From Trichoplax sp. H2 (lineage: Eukaryota > Placozoa > Uniplacotomia > Trichoplacea): a stretch of 64,000 nucleotides of DNA. The position numbers and the translations under genes were made by a program. The notes beneath the pieces were generated by a model. The model was given only the letters and a program-made list of their open reading frames with translations, was not told the DNA's origin and did no database searches. Shown here piece by piece: positions 1-16,269 of the stretch. The stretch covers positions 744,001 through 808,000 of the forward strand of contig NOWV01000015.1 in assembly GCA_003344405.1 (NCBI GenBank), read 5' to 3'. Numbering within the stretch: the first letter of the stretch is position 1; each line of letters starts with the position of its first letter.

Positions 1-3000
1 CACTCGACAGAGCGTTTACTTCCTTTGTAAATAACTTTTTCGCGTCAGAACAGAACTTACAAAATTCTCAATAGCATAATAATAAAAATAGCATGATTTT
101 ATCGTCGCTTGAAGGTATATTCTGAATTATAAATATAATGGTGATGATGATTCAATTTAACAACCGTAAGAGTGTGACAATAATGAATACGGGAAAGGAA
201 ATTTTTAAAAGATACTCATGTAATGCGTTCCGATATCTGATAAAGAAGAATAGTCCATTTGAGCTGTTCAAGGATGAATTCACAATCATTTCTACTTCAC
301 TGTAATCTATTTTGTGGCGGCTATCTTTACAAATTAGCATTATTTGCTTTGAATTCATTTGTTGATTAGGGTAATTTTACCTTGGGCGGTTTATAAGTTG
401 AAGAATAAATTCCAACGCTTTACGATAGATCAACATAGAAAGATTGAATGCTATCCATTTCCTAGCTTTAGCTTGATTAATGATGAACACCTTGAACATT
501 AAAAGGTTTGTTTTGTAGTTGATTCGATCAAGGAATTTATTTAAAATAGCTTGAAAAAGATATTATATATGAGTATAACAGATCACTTTCAATTGATGAC
601 CGTTAAGTAAATAAATAACAGCCGTCTATTCTCATCATTCGGTATTTGTTATCTTGATCAATCAATTATACATGGAATTAATTATTAAGATTATCATTGA
701 TCACTATGAAGGCATTAAAACTGAATGATGATTCGCTTTGAAATTTACAATTTTATTATTCAAATTCAATTGATTTCATTTATTCCATTATATCTAAGTA
801 TACATTGGAAGGAAATTCTGCACTCCTTTTTATTATGTTATTTATTGTCGTCGTAACGGAGGTAAAATAATTTCATTGTGGATTTAAAATTTCTTTCCTT
901 ATTCATTTCAACGTATTGCTCTCAGATTGAATTCAGAAAATGTAATAAATAGATCAAGGTATACCAAAATGGGATAATAATTAATTCATTAGTTCAATGT
1001 CTATTCCAATATAAAATCGCTTTTATTAATAATGAAAGCAAGAGTATTCAATCATCACTGCAATTGTTGAATTAACTCTATCGACTAATTTCATACTTGA
1101 CGATATCTATAATAGCCATAGTTAATGATAAACAATTAAGATTTATGTACTACCAACCTGATTAACAGCGTTGCCAGCAAGTATAAAATGATTATTATCA
1201 GTAAATTGGAGATATAAAGGAAGTTGCCAACATCGTAGATACAACAAACCCATGGGTGTTATTTAATTAATAATATTGTAAAGGTAATATACGTACTTTG
1301 TTGATTTAACATCGATTAGCGGTATTCGTCAGATAGAAACAATTCAGATTTTTTTATTATCATATCGATTAAGGATGTTCATGAATAATATCATCAACGG
1401 ATTGGAGTCAAATAAATGCTTTTAATGTCTTAGAATAGAGCGAATCTACTGATACTATCCAACTAACAATGCAAAATTTCTCGATCTAAAATGTTATTCA
1501 ATTGCTCTTGTTCAATAAAAGTAATATCATCAAATTTCGACAGAATTTGTGTTAAGATTGAATTTTACGATGACAGTAATGACTGCAAGAAATTTCATCA
1601 CAGCATGATATTTAAATGTATTCAACTTCAATATAATAGCAAAACATTCTAACACGCTCTTTACATTATCTGAACTGATCATTATAGTTTTAACTCAGGA
1701 TATGCTTAGTAACAACGATGAATCATTAATAAATAAAATAGAGATAATCGCGGATGGATACATATAATTCCTATCTAAGCATATTCTCTTCAACGATGTG
1801 CTTACATAATCTTGGGCTATGGCAAATATTAATTTACAGTGGATTTTGATAAGAACTGCTCATTGTAGCAAACGTAGCGATTAAGTCGACTGAAGTTTGA
1901 GTTAGTATAAAATGAAAAGTTCTGCTCTACTGATGTTGATACTACTCGTTTGCTATCACCAGCTAAAACATTATATAAATGAACAAAAGTAGAAATTATC
2001 ACCAAAAAATCGTTACACGTTACAATACAATACAATCGAGATTGGAATCAAAAATATAGTAAGACATTATTTATAAGTATCTTTACGTCGTAGTTAATCA
2101 GTATATTGGCTAGCTCACGCAATTGAAGGCTGGTATATATAGAAATTAGCATAGTACAAGCATTAGGAGCTTTTGATAATAGGCAGAATGAAGAAGTCTG
2201 CTTCATTATAAAGTAGTACCCACCTCCTTGTGATTGTACTTACTTATATAGGTAATTACAAATAGGACTCAATACTTTCGCACCCTATTCCAACAATAAG
2301 CAGTTTATTCACAAGATTAATTTATCATCTACAGAACAAGCTAACGATAACCAAATAGATGGTGCAAAATGTTATATATAATATATTCTCATGTACATGC
2401 ATATATATGTATATATGTATGTTGAATCGAACATAAAGACAATACATAACATATAGCTGTAGCTATACGGGTATGAACTATATACTTATATACCACGTAC
2501 TTTTTCTAGTTAGAATAACAAATTATGCAAGATGTAATACTATAAAATACAATAAATCAGTATATGGCCACAGTACAGAAACAGAATCGCACTTCAAGCG
2601 TACTTTTCGCATACTAGATCCATAGAGGATATGATAGAGGACACATCAGAAATCACAACTGGTGACTTTTCATGTACTTTTAGGTATTACCAATAAAATT
2701 TTATAAGAGAACCTCAGTCGATTCAAGATAGAAAATCATCTTAAATTTAATTGATTATAACGAAAGGGAATTAATTAATTCATTTTCGATACGTGTCTAA
2801 AATCGTCGAAATCCGCCCTAAAGCAAAAACTTTAGTAATACAAATACTGTATGTCCCCATGATACCATGTACTTCACTACTTGTAATAGTGTGAATAAAG
2901 TCAAAATATTGGTTTCAGGTACAAGACTATTACTGCTGTGTGAAATATGTTATACAATAATGAGTTTCACATTACGGTTACAATACGTCTAAAGACGATT

Positions 3001-3172
3001 AAGTATATTTTGCATGAATGAAACTGCTCAAGTTTATCGATTACATATAACAAAGATCGTAAGTTATATAATGGACTACCCCAGTTAGTACGGAAGTAGT
3101 TGTAGTTGCAAGAACCGAGACGAACGCTAACGCCTACGATATAGCTGTAGTCATCCAGTAATAAATATTTCT
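1..3172. other. AT-rich non-coding stretch
   Basis: No exon-like open frame with plausible splice sites was found on either strand. The few open frames of 60-70 codons have low-complexity, AT-driven composition. A short (TA)-rich tract lies near 2385-2420. This DNA lies downstream of the NT5C2 3' end; nothing else is called here. Confidence 0.6.
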
Positions 3173-3178
3173 TTTATT
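3173..3178 (-). terminator. Polyadenylation signal of NT5C2
   Basis: On the minus strand this reads AATAAA, about 46 bases past the NT5C2 stop codon, a normal place for a cleavage and polyadenylation hexamer. The call rests on position and consensus only. Confidence 0.55.
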
Positions 3179-3223
3179 AGAGGACAGATGATACGCAAAG
3201 CTATCAGCATCACAAGATTATTC

Positions 3224-7594
<4,371 letters not shown>

Positions 7595-8172
7595 AATATT
7601 GACGTTATGTAGTTATCGCAACTTAACCCTCGAATCTTCCAGTACCTAAAAATATAAAAGAAATGATGCAGTTTAAAAAATTATTAATCTTATCGGTATA
7701 TAAGAATTTCCAGCGATAGCAACAGTTGATGACTGTGACAGTGCCAGTTACAATATCAAAGTTGATTTGTTGTTGTAATGTTTTCAGTAATTGCCACACG
7801 CTTATACTCATATCTACAAAAAATTTTTGACATTTTTGTACGTTGTTTCTACGAATAACAACAGTGGTTAGAAAATATAGTAAAGCTTTTAATTTAGAAT
7901 TACTGCATTCAACTAGACTACTTGTTACAGTTGGCGTAGTAAGTGGTCACTGAGCGATTTTGCAAGTATTTTGCAGTATATCGATGATATTAGAGAAAAA
8001 ATATTATTTTTTCCTGTTAAAGAATAAGAGCTAAAGCGCTGTATAGTAATTCACTGAAGCACATAGCAGCTAAATCTATATCTTATACGGGATAATCATA
8101 AATTAAGGAAATGTAATATTAAATTGATGTAATTTCTTTCGGGCTATTATACACCAAAATTTACCCTTATAT
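7595..8172. other. Upstream region of NT5C2
   Basis: This is the stretch immediately 5' of the NT5C2 start codon. It contains no recognised exon. It probably holds the NT5C2 promoter, but no core element could be assigned. Confidence 0.4.
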
Positions 8173-8517
8173 TTATCCAATATATATTAGTAAATTTAAA
8201 AAAACCCAAAATTCAGAAGTTGCACGTCGTTTTCCTAATAATTGAAGATGGCTACTTGTGTGAAAGTTACGCTCAAAAGTAAGAACGGGAAAAGCTTTTA
8301 GGATAACAGGAGTAATAGAGCACTTGGCATTGACATAGCGAGATATTTCACAGTACATTACTGTATAACCGATCGAGCTTAAGGTAGCTCCGAAAATTAT
8401 TTCAGTAATCAATAGCATATATAGTAATAGTTGTAAATCATTCGTTAAATACTTTCTCTCGCAGCGATTTTTAAGCGTATTAATTAATACGTACACGTAG
8501 CACAATGTACTCAGCAT
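8173..8517 (-). pseudogene. Rhodopsin-family GPCR-like fragment (TM1 end to TM4)
   Basis: This ATG-to-stop frame of 114 codons is rich in hydrophobic residues. Its order resembles a class A receptor: a basic first loop (NTLKNRCERKYLTN), a second helix ending LLITEIIFG, a cysteine where Cys3.25 would lie (NAKC), FERNF in place of the E/DRY motif, a basic second loop, and the start of a fourth helix (FWVFLNLL). The spacing from that cysteine to the ERN arginine is about 17 residues; about 25 is usual, so helix 3 looks deleted. The frame stops in helix 4 and no helices 5-7 were found downstream. The best reading is a decayed receptor copy. A spliced receptor with exons I missed, or chance, are the alternatives. 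Confidence 0.4.
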
Positions 8518-8810
8518 ACTATATTACTTTACTATATTACGAGTAAAAAAATTTGTTCCCTACAAACTTTGAAATCAAGTTACTACTGTAGACATGACCG
8601 AAACAGAATTATACAAATACCGTAGGTTAAGGATATTTTTCTTGGGCAAACTATAGCAAATCTGAAGCTTACGGATAACTACGCAACTTGCTTGCGTCGG
8701 TATTTCGCTTTTTAATTCATAGCGCGATACTGAACATTTAAGACCCTTAACGTCTGATACTGATACTTGTACAATAGCGTACGCGTATAATCACTGTACC
8801 GGAACTATTA

Positions 8811-8880
8811 TACTGTACAGTACTATACTGTACAGTACACTAATATACTGTATATTATACTGTACAACACAGTACAGTAC
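8811..8880. repeat. TACTGTACAGTA palindrome cluster 5' of NT5C2
   Basis: Two exact copies of the 12-base palindrome TACTGTACAGTA (8811-8822 and 8826-8837) are followed by degenerate half-copies up to 8880. The cluster lies about 1.2 kb upstream of the NT5C2 start codon. The same element recurs in the other intergenic regions described below. Confidence 0.75.
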
Positions 8881-11317
8881 TATAAGTAAATAATGTCGTT
8901 AATTAATTAATCGAATAAATAAACAATTATAATGCAATTCGCAAAGCTAAACGATATTTGCAGTACTGTACTTGAAGAGAACAAAATAACAATCTGCAAT
9001 TTTAATTCTTAAAATAATTTAAAATTTTAAATTTGACCAAGGCGATGGCGTTAAGATAGAATATTATAAGTCACAAGAAATATTTTGCAAAGATACTGAG
9101 CCATCGTTACATTAGAAAGCGTTACCCTACCCTGTTCAATCTATTAAAGGATTTGGTAATGTTAACAAGTATTTTAGTTGAAATTTACCTGTTGTAATAC
9201 TGTATAAGCTAACTTACTATAATGAAAATTCAAGAAAAAACTAACTTATAGCTAGATTAGGTTGGGAGAAGTTAAAAATGGTTCGCCCATTACATAAATC
9301 AAAGATTTAAAAAGATTGACATCAACACGATTGCAGAACAATCCGTGTCAGTTCTACCATTAAGGGTATCAGAACCAAATTGTGCACATACGTACAGTTA
9401 TCATGGGTATTTTAGCAATTGATAATTTATTTGTTAAGGTACCGTAAATAGTTAACAACGTTCTCATCGTGGATATCCTCGAATACTTTTTACTTTTTAA
9501 AGTGGGTAATTATAGGTACATATCGATTAATTAGTATACCGTAATTTTTATACGAGTGGGCCCTGCGGTAAAATAGAAAATGCAATTCTTTCTGATAATG
9601 TATGAAATTATTTTTAGTGATAGCGAATAAAAAAAAGTTCGACGTTGGCAGATGTAGGGTATATGCGTAATCTTAGAGGTCACTTTTTAATTAAATATTT
9701 TAGAGGATTGAGTACTTACTCGTATACGAGTAAAATTGTTTTTGCACTAGATTAGTGAAGAAAAAACTTGCGAAAGTGCGCATGATGGTATAGATAGTAA
9801 AGACTAAAGAGTTGTCATTGTCGGTTATTCGAACTTCTTTGAATTAGTAGCTGTAATGGTAAACAGAGTAGACAGTACTTTCACACCTGTAAGCGACAAA
9901 GTGTGTACGATGATCGCGGATTTAACTCGAAGAAAGTGTTTGAGCGGATCAGTCCATCAGATTCAAAGTAAACGTACTCACCGCTGTACTGTACGTAGAT
10001 CTTTTGCAGTGCAGAACTATACTGTAGATAGATAAAGCTTTATGGCTTTTTTTAAGCTGGGAGAATAAGTGAGATGATTATATATTTATTATAATCATCC
10101 ATTCCTTTTGTGGTAGAGTTCTACCGCATAAGGTCTATGTTGAGAAATTGCAGTTATTATTAATTACTCCAATTTGACTATAATTTTGTTAGGAAAGAAG
10201 GGGTCTACTACTGTATCACTAGATAAATTTGAGTATGAATTTAATTTGACTGTTGAGTACTAAATCGGTCATTCTTCTTCGTTTATACTGTAAATTATCG
10301 TTGTCGACGATGACTCGAAGGTGTACGTTGTTTACGCACCATCCAGCAGTAATTCGTTCACTATATTTATCAGTATAAGTTTTTCATGCTACAGTATCTA
10401 CGTACTTGTTATTACACCGTATGACCGTCAATGCAGTAGTTGAAGTCTAGTCTGGCCTTGCAATCGTATTCAAGAAAAGCAGACACATCACAAGCAAAAT
10501 ATAAAAGGAAAGGCTATACGCGTATGCCCTAAACCTTTACTGTATGATATAGTAATACCAATACAATTGGAATCGTTCTTAGTAATAATCTTTGCTACTT
10601 GTATTTAAGTTCTTGACAGTAATTTTACGTCAACAACTACGTCTATAATAATTCATTATTATTATTCTCCACAGTATACCATCCAGTAGTCCATGGGTAG
10701 TCAATGTCTTATGATAGATAATCTGTAATCTCTATTCGATGGGTTTGACTTCAGCACACGTCGAAGAAAAGAAAAGTTAGTGGAAGATAGAATATCCATT
10801 ATTCAAAGGCATATTTTGGCCAATATTGCTTTAGTGTTTATTAGCCTAAGTATTCCTTCCTCAATACAACACCCTTGTCGCGAAAGGAGCACTTTCCAGC
10901 GCACGGTCTTTCAAAACTGACTTTAATAATAATTAGTATGAGCTGCTCAACGAGTCAAAAAAGCACCACAACATTCAACAGTGGAATGACTTGCCTAGAG
11001 TGACTGAATATAGTGATGATTTATGAGTTTAGCTACCAAGACATTTCAAATCGCCTACTAGCGCAAGCTCTATTTGTAAGACAATATTGGTTTATCGATA
11101 GAATAATTTCTGAGATGACGAAGCTTAAACTTTCAAATTTTGAATAGCAATTTCTCCATAGACACTTGAACAGTCACTGCATCATTCGAACAACATCATG
11201 CCAATGGTGCCATACAGTATTGTACGCGCACGTTGAAAATGCTTCACTTCTGTAACATGACAGAATGCTTGATTACTAATGCATGGAATGGATTTACAAT
11301 GATTGTAGTCACCGTAG
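8881..11317. other. Intergenic DNA with two unassigned open stretches
   Basis: No gene is recognised. A plus-strand frame opens at ATG 9910 (41 codons, rich in Arg and Lys). Another, about 10732-10918, follows a possible acceptor (TTTGACTTCAG) and encodes a basic stretch, a short hydrophobic stretch and a stop. Neither resembles a known family and no splice chain links them convincingly. Confidence 0.4.
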
Positions 11318-11569
11318 TTGATAAGCTTTAAAGTCAATCCCCCAAAAGGAAAACTTCCAAAAAGGAAAATCTCAACTGTACATCGTATAAAAAATGAAGA
11401 GAGTAATGCCAATTCATGTCAACAACTTAAGGAAAAAGACTTTCAAAGACGGGCGAGCATCCATCTAGCAAGCGATAGTCTTTCCATTTTCACTGATGAC
11501 ACAAGCGCATCACTGGGAAGAAAATACACAGTAAAATACAGTAGATCAATACATACCACAATTCAGTGA
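11318..11569 (+). CDS. Unassigned open frame, possible terminal exon
   Basis: This frame of about 83 codons has no in-frame ATG at its start, so if real it would be a 3' exon. Its composition is unlike the AT-driven noise around it: Lys, Arg and Ser are spread along its length, with basic-Ser motifs such as KRKIS and RRAS that could be phosphorylated. A possible acceptor (CACCGTAG) lies directly before it. I do not recognise it, and no upstream exon was found that joins it in frame. Nearby plus-strand frames at 9910 and about 10732-10918 might belong to the same gene. It sits just left of the largest palindrome cluster. Confidence 0.22.
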   Translation: MISFKVNPPKGKLPKRKISTVHRIKNEESNANSCQQLKEKDFQRRASIHLASDSLSIFTDDTSASLGRKYTVKYSRSIHTTIQ

Positions 11570-12407
11570 AAAAATTCCAAGCAATGACCAAAATAGCCTT
11601 AATTAGGATAGTGATGATAAATTAATGAGGAACTAGCTTCTTGCCAATGGATAATATACTGTCGATTTGAAGAAGTAGACTGCACTCTTGCTAACAGTGA
11701 CCACTCAAAGGCAGTGAAAAATCGAATTCACAACGGAGCAATTTAAGTTTCATACTGTACAGTACAGTATATACGCGTACACTTTACAGTACTGTACACT
11801 GTGTACGGTACTGTACTGAAGTGTATCATTTTTCCGCTTGATTGGAGACAATCGTACCGCACCCTACTGTACAGTACGTCCTGTACAGTACATTGCACTG
11901 TATGTACAGTATATCAGCTGACCCTATGGGCTATGGTCCCACCTTTGAAGTCAGTGTTGCGTCAAGTTGCATCAGAAAAGCAAGAGTACTTTCGGCTATT
12001 ACCATACTGTTCGGTACAGTACTGAAACTATTATACTGTAAAGTCAGCGGTTCATGTACGTACTTTGACAGTAGTGTACAGCATGGACATTTAAACTGCA
12101 AATTCAACATTTTCGTTTATCACTTACGCTATATTTACTCGTTTTAAACTGTACCACGGGACAATGGCGTTACAGACTGTTGCATTATAATTCATTATTA
12201 GTAGGGTTCTCCCTAGGGGAGCATGAATGACAATGAACCTAGCTAGCAGTCTGTGGCCTGGCTCGGCCACCAGCTGGGCACATTGACGGTTACTGTACTG
12301 TCTGTACATCGTGTACAGTACTGTACTGTATTTCTATACTTTCAGTGGAACATTTTAGTTTTGTCCATAGTACGTCCGTCAGTACACCGTCATCAGTGTT
12401 AGGCGTG

Positions 12408-12517
12408 GACCTGAGAAAGGTTCGGTCCGGCTCAAACCGTGATGATCTACAGTATACAGTATAACTTAGGCGTATAGAACATAAAGGTATTGAACGGAAC
12501 CGAACCTTTCTCAGGTC
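12408..12517. repeat. Inverted repeat with perfect 19-base arms
   Basis: The arms are 12408-12426 and 12499-12517, exact reverse complements over 19 bases, with a 72-base spacer. The arm core is ACCTGAGAAAGGTTCGGT. It could be a fold-back (MITE-like) element or an RNA hairpin. No target-site duplication or transposase was seen. Confidence 0.8.
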
Positions 12518-12933
12518 TATTGAGCAGTGTAGCCACCCAACGTTCTTGGTGGCTAGTAACAATAGTTGTACTGTACTGTACTGTACTGCACTGCACACTG
12601 TACACTGTACACTGTACAGTACAGTACACTACTGTACAGTACAGTACTTTATCTTTTGGAGCGTGCTTGTAAACGGTACAATGTACTGTTGTACACTGTA
12701 CAGTAGTTCAAATGACTAGTAAAAATGTCGACGTAACATTTTTTCGATCAAAAGTCATTTCCTGTCTCCTCCCTCTTTTATTCAGTAGTCCCTGGTAAGA
12801 TACCGATGATTTCGTATTATAAAATACGGCATGCTGCACTGTATACTGTATACTGCAGAGTATGGCATGTCGAAATTTTGTATTTTAATGATATTCGGAC
12901 ATCATTTTCGCCAGCGTCTTTGCAGTACTCTAT

Positions 12934-12958
12934 TAATAATAATAATAATAATAATAAC
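12934..12958. repeat. (AAT)n microsatellite
   Basis: About eight uninterrupted AAT units lie inside the palindrome-rich region. Confidence 0.9.
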
Positions 12959-13429
12959 GATCAATCGGGCATAGAGGTGCGCGAACTCTCTTTGATGCTA
13001 TACTGTCTAGAAGCGATATTTGTTCTTGATTGAGACACTACAGTATACAGTGGACACTATGCAAAACAATGCAGAAATCGGTAATTAGGTAAAAGGGTGG
13101 GGTGGTCGAACCAGCGACTGAAAAAAAGAAAGAAACGGGACTACCAACGATTGTCGACTAGCTACACCAATAATTGGGAAATTGATTAACGATTTCACTC
13201 ATCATTTCAAAATTATCATATTCCTGTGACGGCATACTATACTGTCCGCGATTGAAATTCAAATACTAGCTTATGATTAATAGTCTTGGCAGGCTGATTA
13301 TTATACGTACAGACTACGGTACAGTACTGGTCATTTCTACTATATCGTGTATTTCTGCAACGGCACACAGTACTGTACTACAGTACTGGCGACTGACATC
13401 TACAGTACAGTGTACGGTAGTACTGTAGA

Positions 13430-16243
13430 ATGACCGGAAAAATGACAAGCCTCAAAATAAATATTAATATTATATTAGAGATTATTATAATAATTAATTA
13501 TTATTATTTTCTAAAACTGATGGCCGTTAGCTTTCCGATTTCTTCCTTCTTTTTTTTAGTAATTCCTGATCGAATTATCTGCATATGCATGGACAAATTA
13601 CAGATTGTAGTGTTCTGTTAGTACAGGCAGAAACTTCTATGAGGAAAACGGGGAATTGATAAAGTCATGGACTACTAAATAGATCAATATTGACTTAATA
13701 GCCCATGATACAGTAGTAAGCGAGTCAGTAGCATAGCGGTTCGCGCTGTGTACGCTCTTACCATAGTGCAGCTGAGCAGGTATCATATCATGTACTAGTG
13801 AGTAAATCCGAGTTGACAAGATCAATAAGATGGCTAAAAAATTACCTTATGACGTCAAGGAGTAATCCAAAAGGATGAAGGACATCCCGCATTTTTCTAG
13901 TAGTCCCTGGTTAAACACTTCTCTCTGCTTTACAACCTTTAGAATTCACTTCCATCCTAACATGATGTCAATATCTTCAATTTCCACATCCATAGCGACT
14001 TGTGAATACGAAGGTGGTGCTATGGCTGGACCAATTTAGTCATTTTTGGGGGAACAATATATGACATATACTCTTATAATCAATAAATAATAATAATTAT
14101 AGTAATCAACGGTCATACAGTAATAGTTACCCACTACAGTACTACCTAATAAGTTGAACTCTTGAAACACTAGCAATGAATCGTACCCTTCATCAAGATT
14201 AGATGCTCATTTACAACACCCCTAATCATCAAATATTCTTAAATGTTGAACCATGATAAAGTTCAGTAATCCTCCATTCTACTTATTACAATTATAAAAT
14301 GAAGTTGAAGATTAATTTTAAACAAGTATTCCCGCTTTAGAGTACAAGCATCGATTGTTTAGCAGATATGAAAAGATTTTCCAATTTAAAATTCACACAT
14401 ACGCGATGTTACTTCACGTCACCAGTTTCAACAACAGTGTTCTGAAGGAAAGTAAAGGGACAACAGATCAAGATTATGATTGATAAATAAAAATAATAAC
14501 ATAAGAAATCATTACTTTGACACTCTGAATGTGCCCCAGTTAAAAGAAATCGATGCTATCGATATAACTTTAGAGTATCGCTTACTTTCGACGAAAACGA
14601 TACGCTGTAGGGTAGAATTGCGTTTCCCTAGTAATTACAATCCTTATTAGCTGCTACACTAACTCCAATAAAGTCTGCGATTAATCCGTTAGTAATAAGC
14701 TAAAACACTATAAAATTTCCAATATCTTCTTGAGATCATTTGAAATTTGGCAACATCAAAAAAATCTGAAAGAACGTTCCTGTATATGAATAATTAAACT
14801 TTGGCAATTATGCAAATTCCCTTCCCCTTCTTTAATGCACATAGGTTAGTTTTAAGATCCCGGATTGATCACATATCCTTCGTATTTAGCTCATAATTAT
14901 GATCGACGGTATCTACTCATTTAAAATAGATTGTACTCTCTCTTAACATCTGCTGCTAGCTTACTTGATGCGTTCCTTAAATAAAATGGGATTGTTGTAC
15001 AGTGGATAGATAGTATCGTCCAGTCTCTATCATCCCGTTGATTATAAATGCAATGAAAATATAGAATTATAGTTAATTCTTAACTATTCAGGATTACGAT
15101 GAAATTTCAGACACCATATTCCATACTTTACATTTAAAACGTATTCATCATTTCATTTTCAGTTAAATACTCGTACTATCAACTAATTAACTTTAAATAA
15201 CCTCCCTCAAAGAAAATATTCATTTCCTTTATATCCTCGTACAACACATTGGTATCATTATGCTCATTATTCGGGCATTAAGGATATTCATATTTAAATT
15301 ATATTAATTAGAGAGGAATAATATCTAAAGTAGCAAAACGATAATGCACTTTGTATGATAATTATTACGTGCATTGTCTGAGTAAATGATTTCATTTCTA
15401 AAAGTTTAAAACGTTTAAATATACTTAAATGGTCATATTACAATTTCATTATCGTTGTGATAAGCCATAAATTGCCTCCATTCTTTTCCATGCTTCAGTA
15501 GTAAAAAACATGGCATATTCTATTTATCAATTTAATGCTTTTTTAACACTAAAAACAACATATTTACGATTACCTGTGGATACATATAAGAAAAACTTTT
15601 ATATCATTGCTTGGCAATACGTTAAATAGAGAACAGTCTGCATATAATGTTTCCTATTCATAACAATTCATTACCATATTACTTATTTGGAAAAAAGTAA
15701 TTATATAATTATTTAAGGGCGTGTTATAACTATTGACTTGGATATATGCTTTTTTCATTATTTGTACACTGACCACTGACCAGTAAAGAAAGCTATATTA
15801 AACAGTTGGAACAATAAAATAGTAATATATTCGCATAGAAAAAAACGAAGTTGATTAATGCTACTGAATAATTAAGGCACTACCAAGAAGATATCAAAGA
15901 GGTTTCTGTAGTAAAAGGATTACTTAAGGGCAGTCTAATATAACCTAAGCTTGATTCGTACATCTTCCATTATAGTATATTGAAGCTGTTAATTGGCTGT
16001 TTCTTGAAGGTTTAATCAACGCTAGCTTGTGAATTGTCTACAGTCAATCCAGAACAAAAAAATCAATTGGAATTATTGTCGTTAGACAATTTCTTTCTTC
16101 AACCAACTACTGCACTCCTTAGTTCACAACACCAAGTAAATTAAGTTAAAAAAAAGCAAACTTAGAAGGATATCCAACATTGATATAACAATTCGATAAC
16201 GTCCGTCGTAATTTACTAAGATTCAAATCCGCCATTGGCTATC
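13430..16243. other. AT-rich intergenic DNA
   Basis: No exon, RNA gene or long repeat is recognised. The right part (15-16.2 kb) is especially AT-rich and lies directly upstream of the intronless receptor gene. Confidence 0.5.
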
Positions 16244-16261
16244 ATGGTAACGTTAATATAG
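16244..16261 (+). promoter_or_regulatory. Short upstream ORF before the divergent GPCR
   Basis: ATG GTA ACG TTA ATA TAG is a five-codon ORF that ends eight bases before the receptor start codon, in a different frame. If it lies in the 5' UTR it could lower translation or favour reinitiation. No transcript start is known, so this is inference. Confidence 0.35.
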
Positions 16262-16269
16262 TAGCAGCA

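Larger units (their letters stand above)
11751..13429. repeat. Largest palindromic TACTGTACAGTA-type cluster
   Basis: Dozens of overlapping copies of TACTGTA/TACAGTA half-sites are spread across this region. Exact 12-base palindromes are at 11753-11764, 11865-11876 and 12630-12641. The densest block is about 12567-12690, where runs of GTACTGTACTGTAC and ACACTGTACACTGTAC alternate. The open frames here (rich in Tyr, Cys, Thr and Val) are translations of the repeat, not genes. Between the blocks lie an inverted repeat (12408-12517) and an (AAT)n microsatellite. Confidence 0.8.

Noticed and set aside
10732-10918. Plus-strand frame with a possible acceptor and a hydrophobic stretch
   Set aside because: Not recognised and not linkable to other exons; mentioned only in the interval entry.
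11801-12672. Several 60-100 codon frames rich in Tyr, Cys and Val
   Set aside because: They are translations of TACTGTACAGTA-type repeats on both strands.
13720-13790. tRNA-like stretch (GTAGCATAGCGGTTCGCGC)
   Set aside because: It recalls a tRNA D-arm, but no B box, cloverleaf or acceptor stem could be built.
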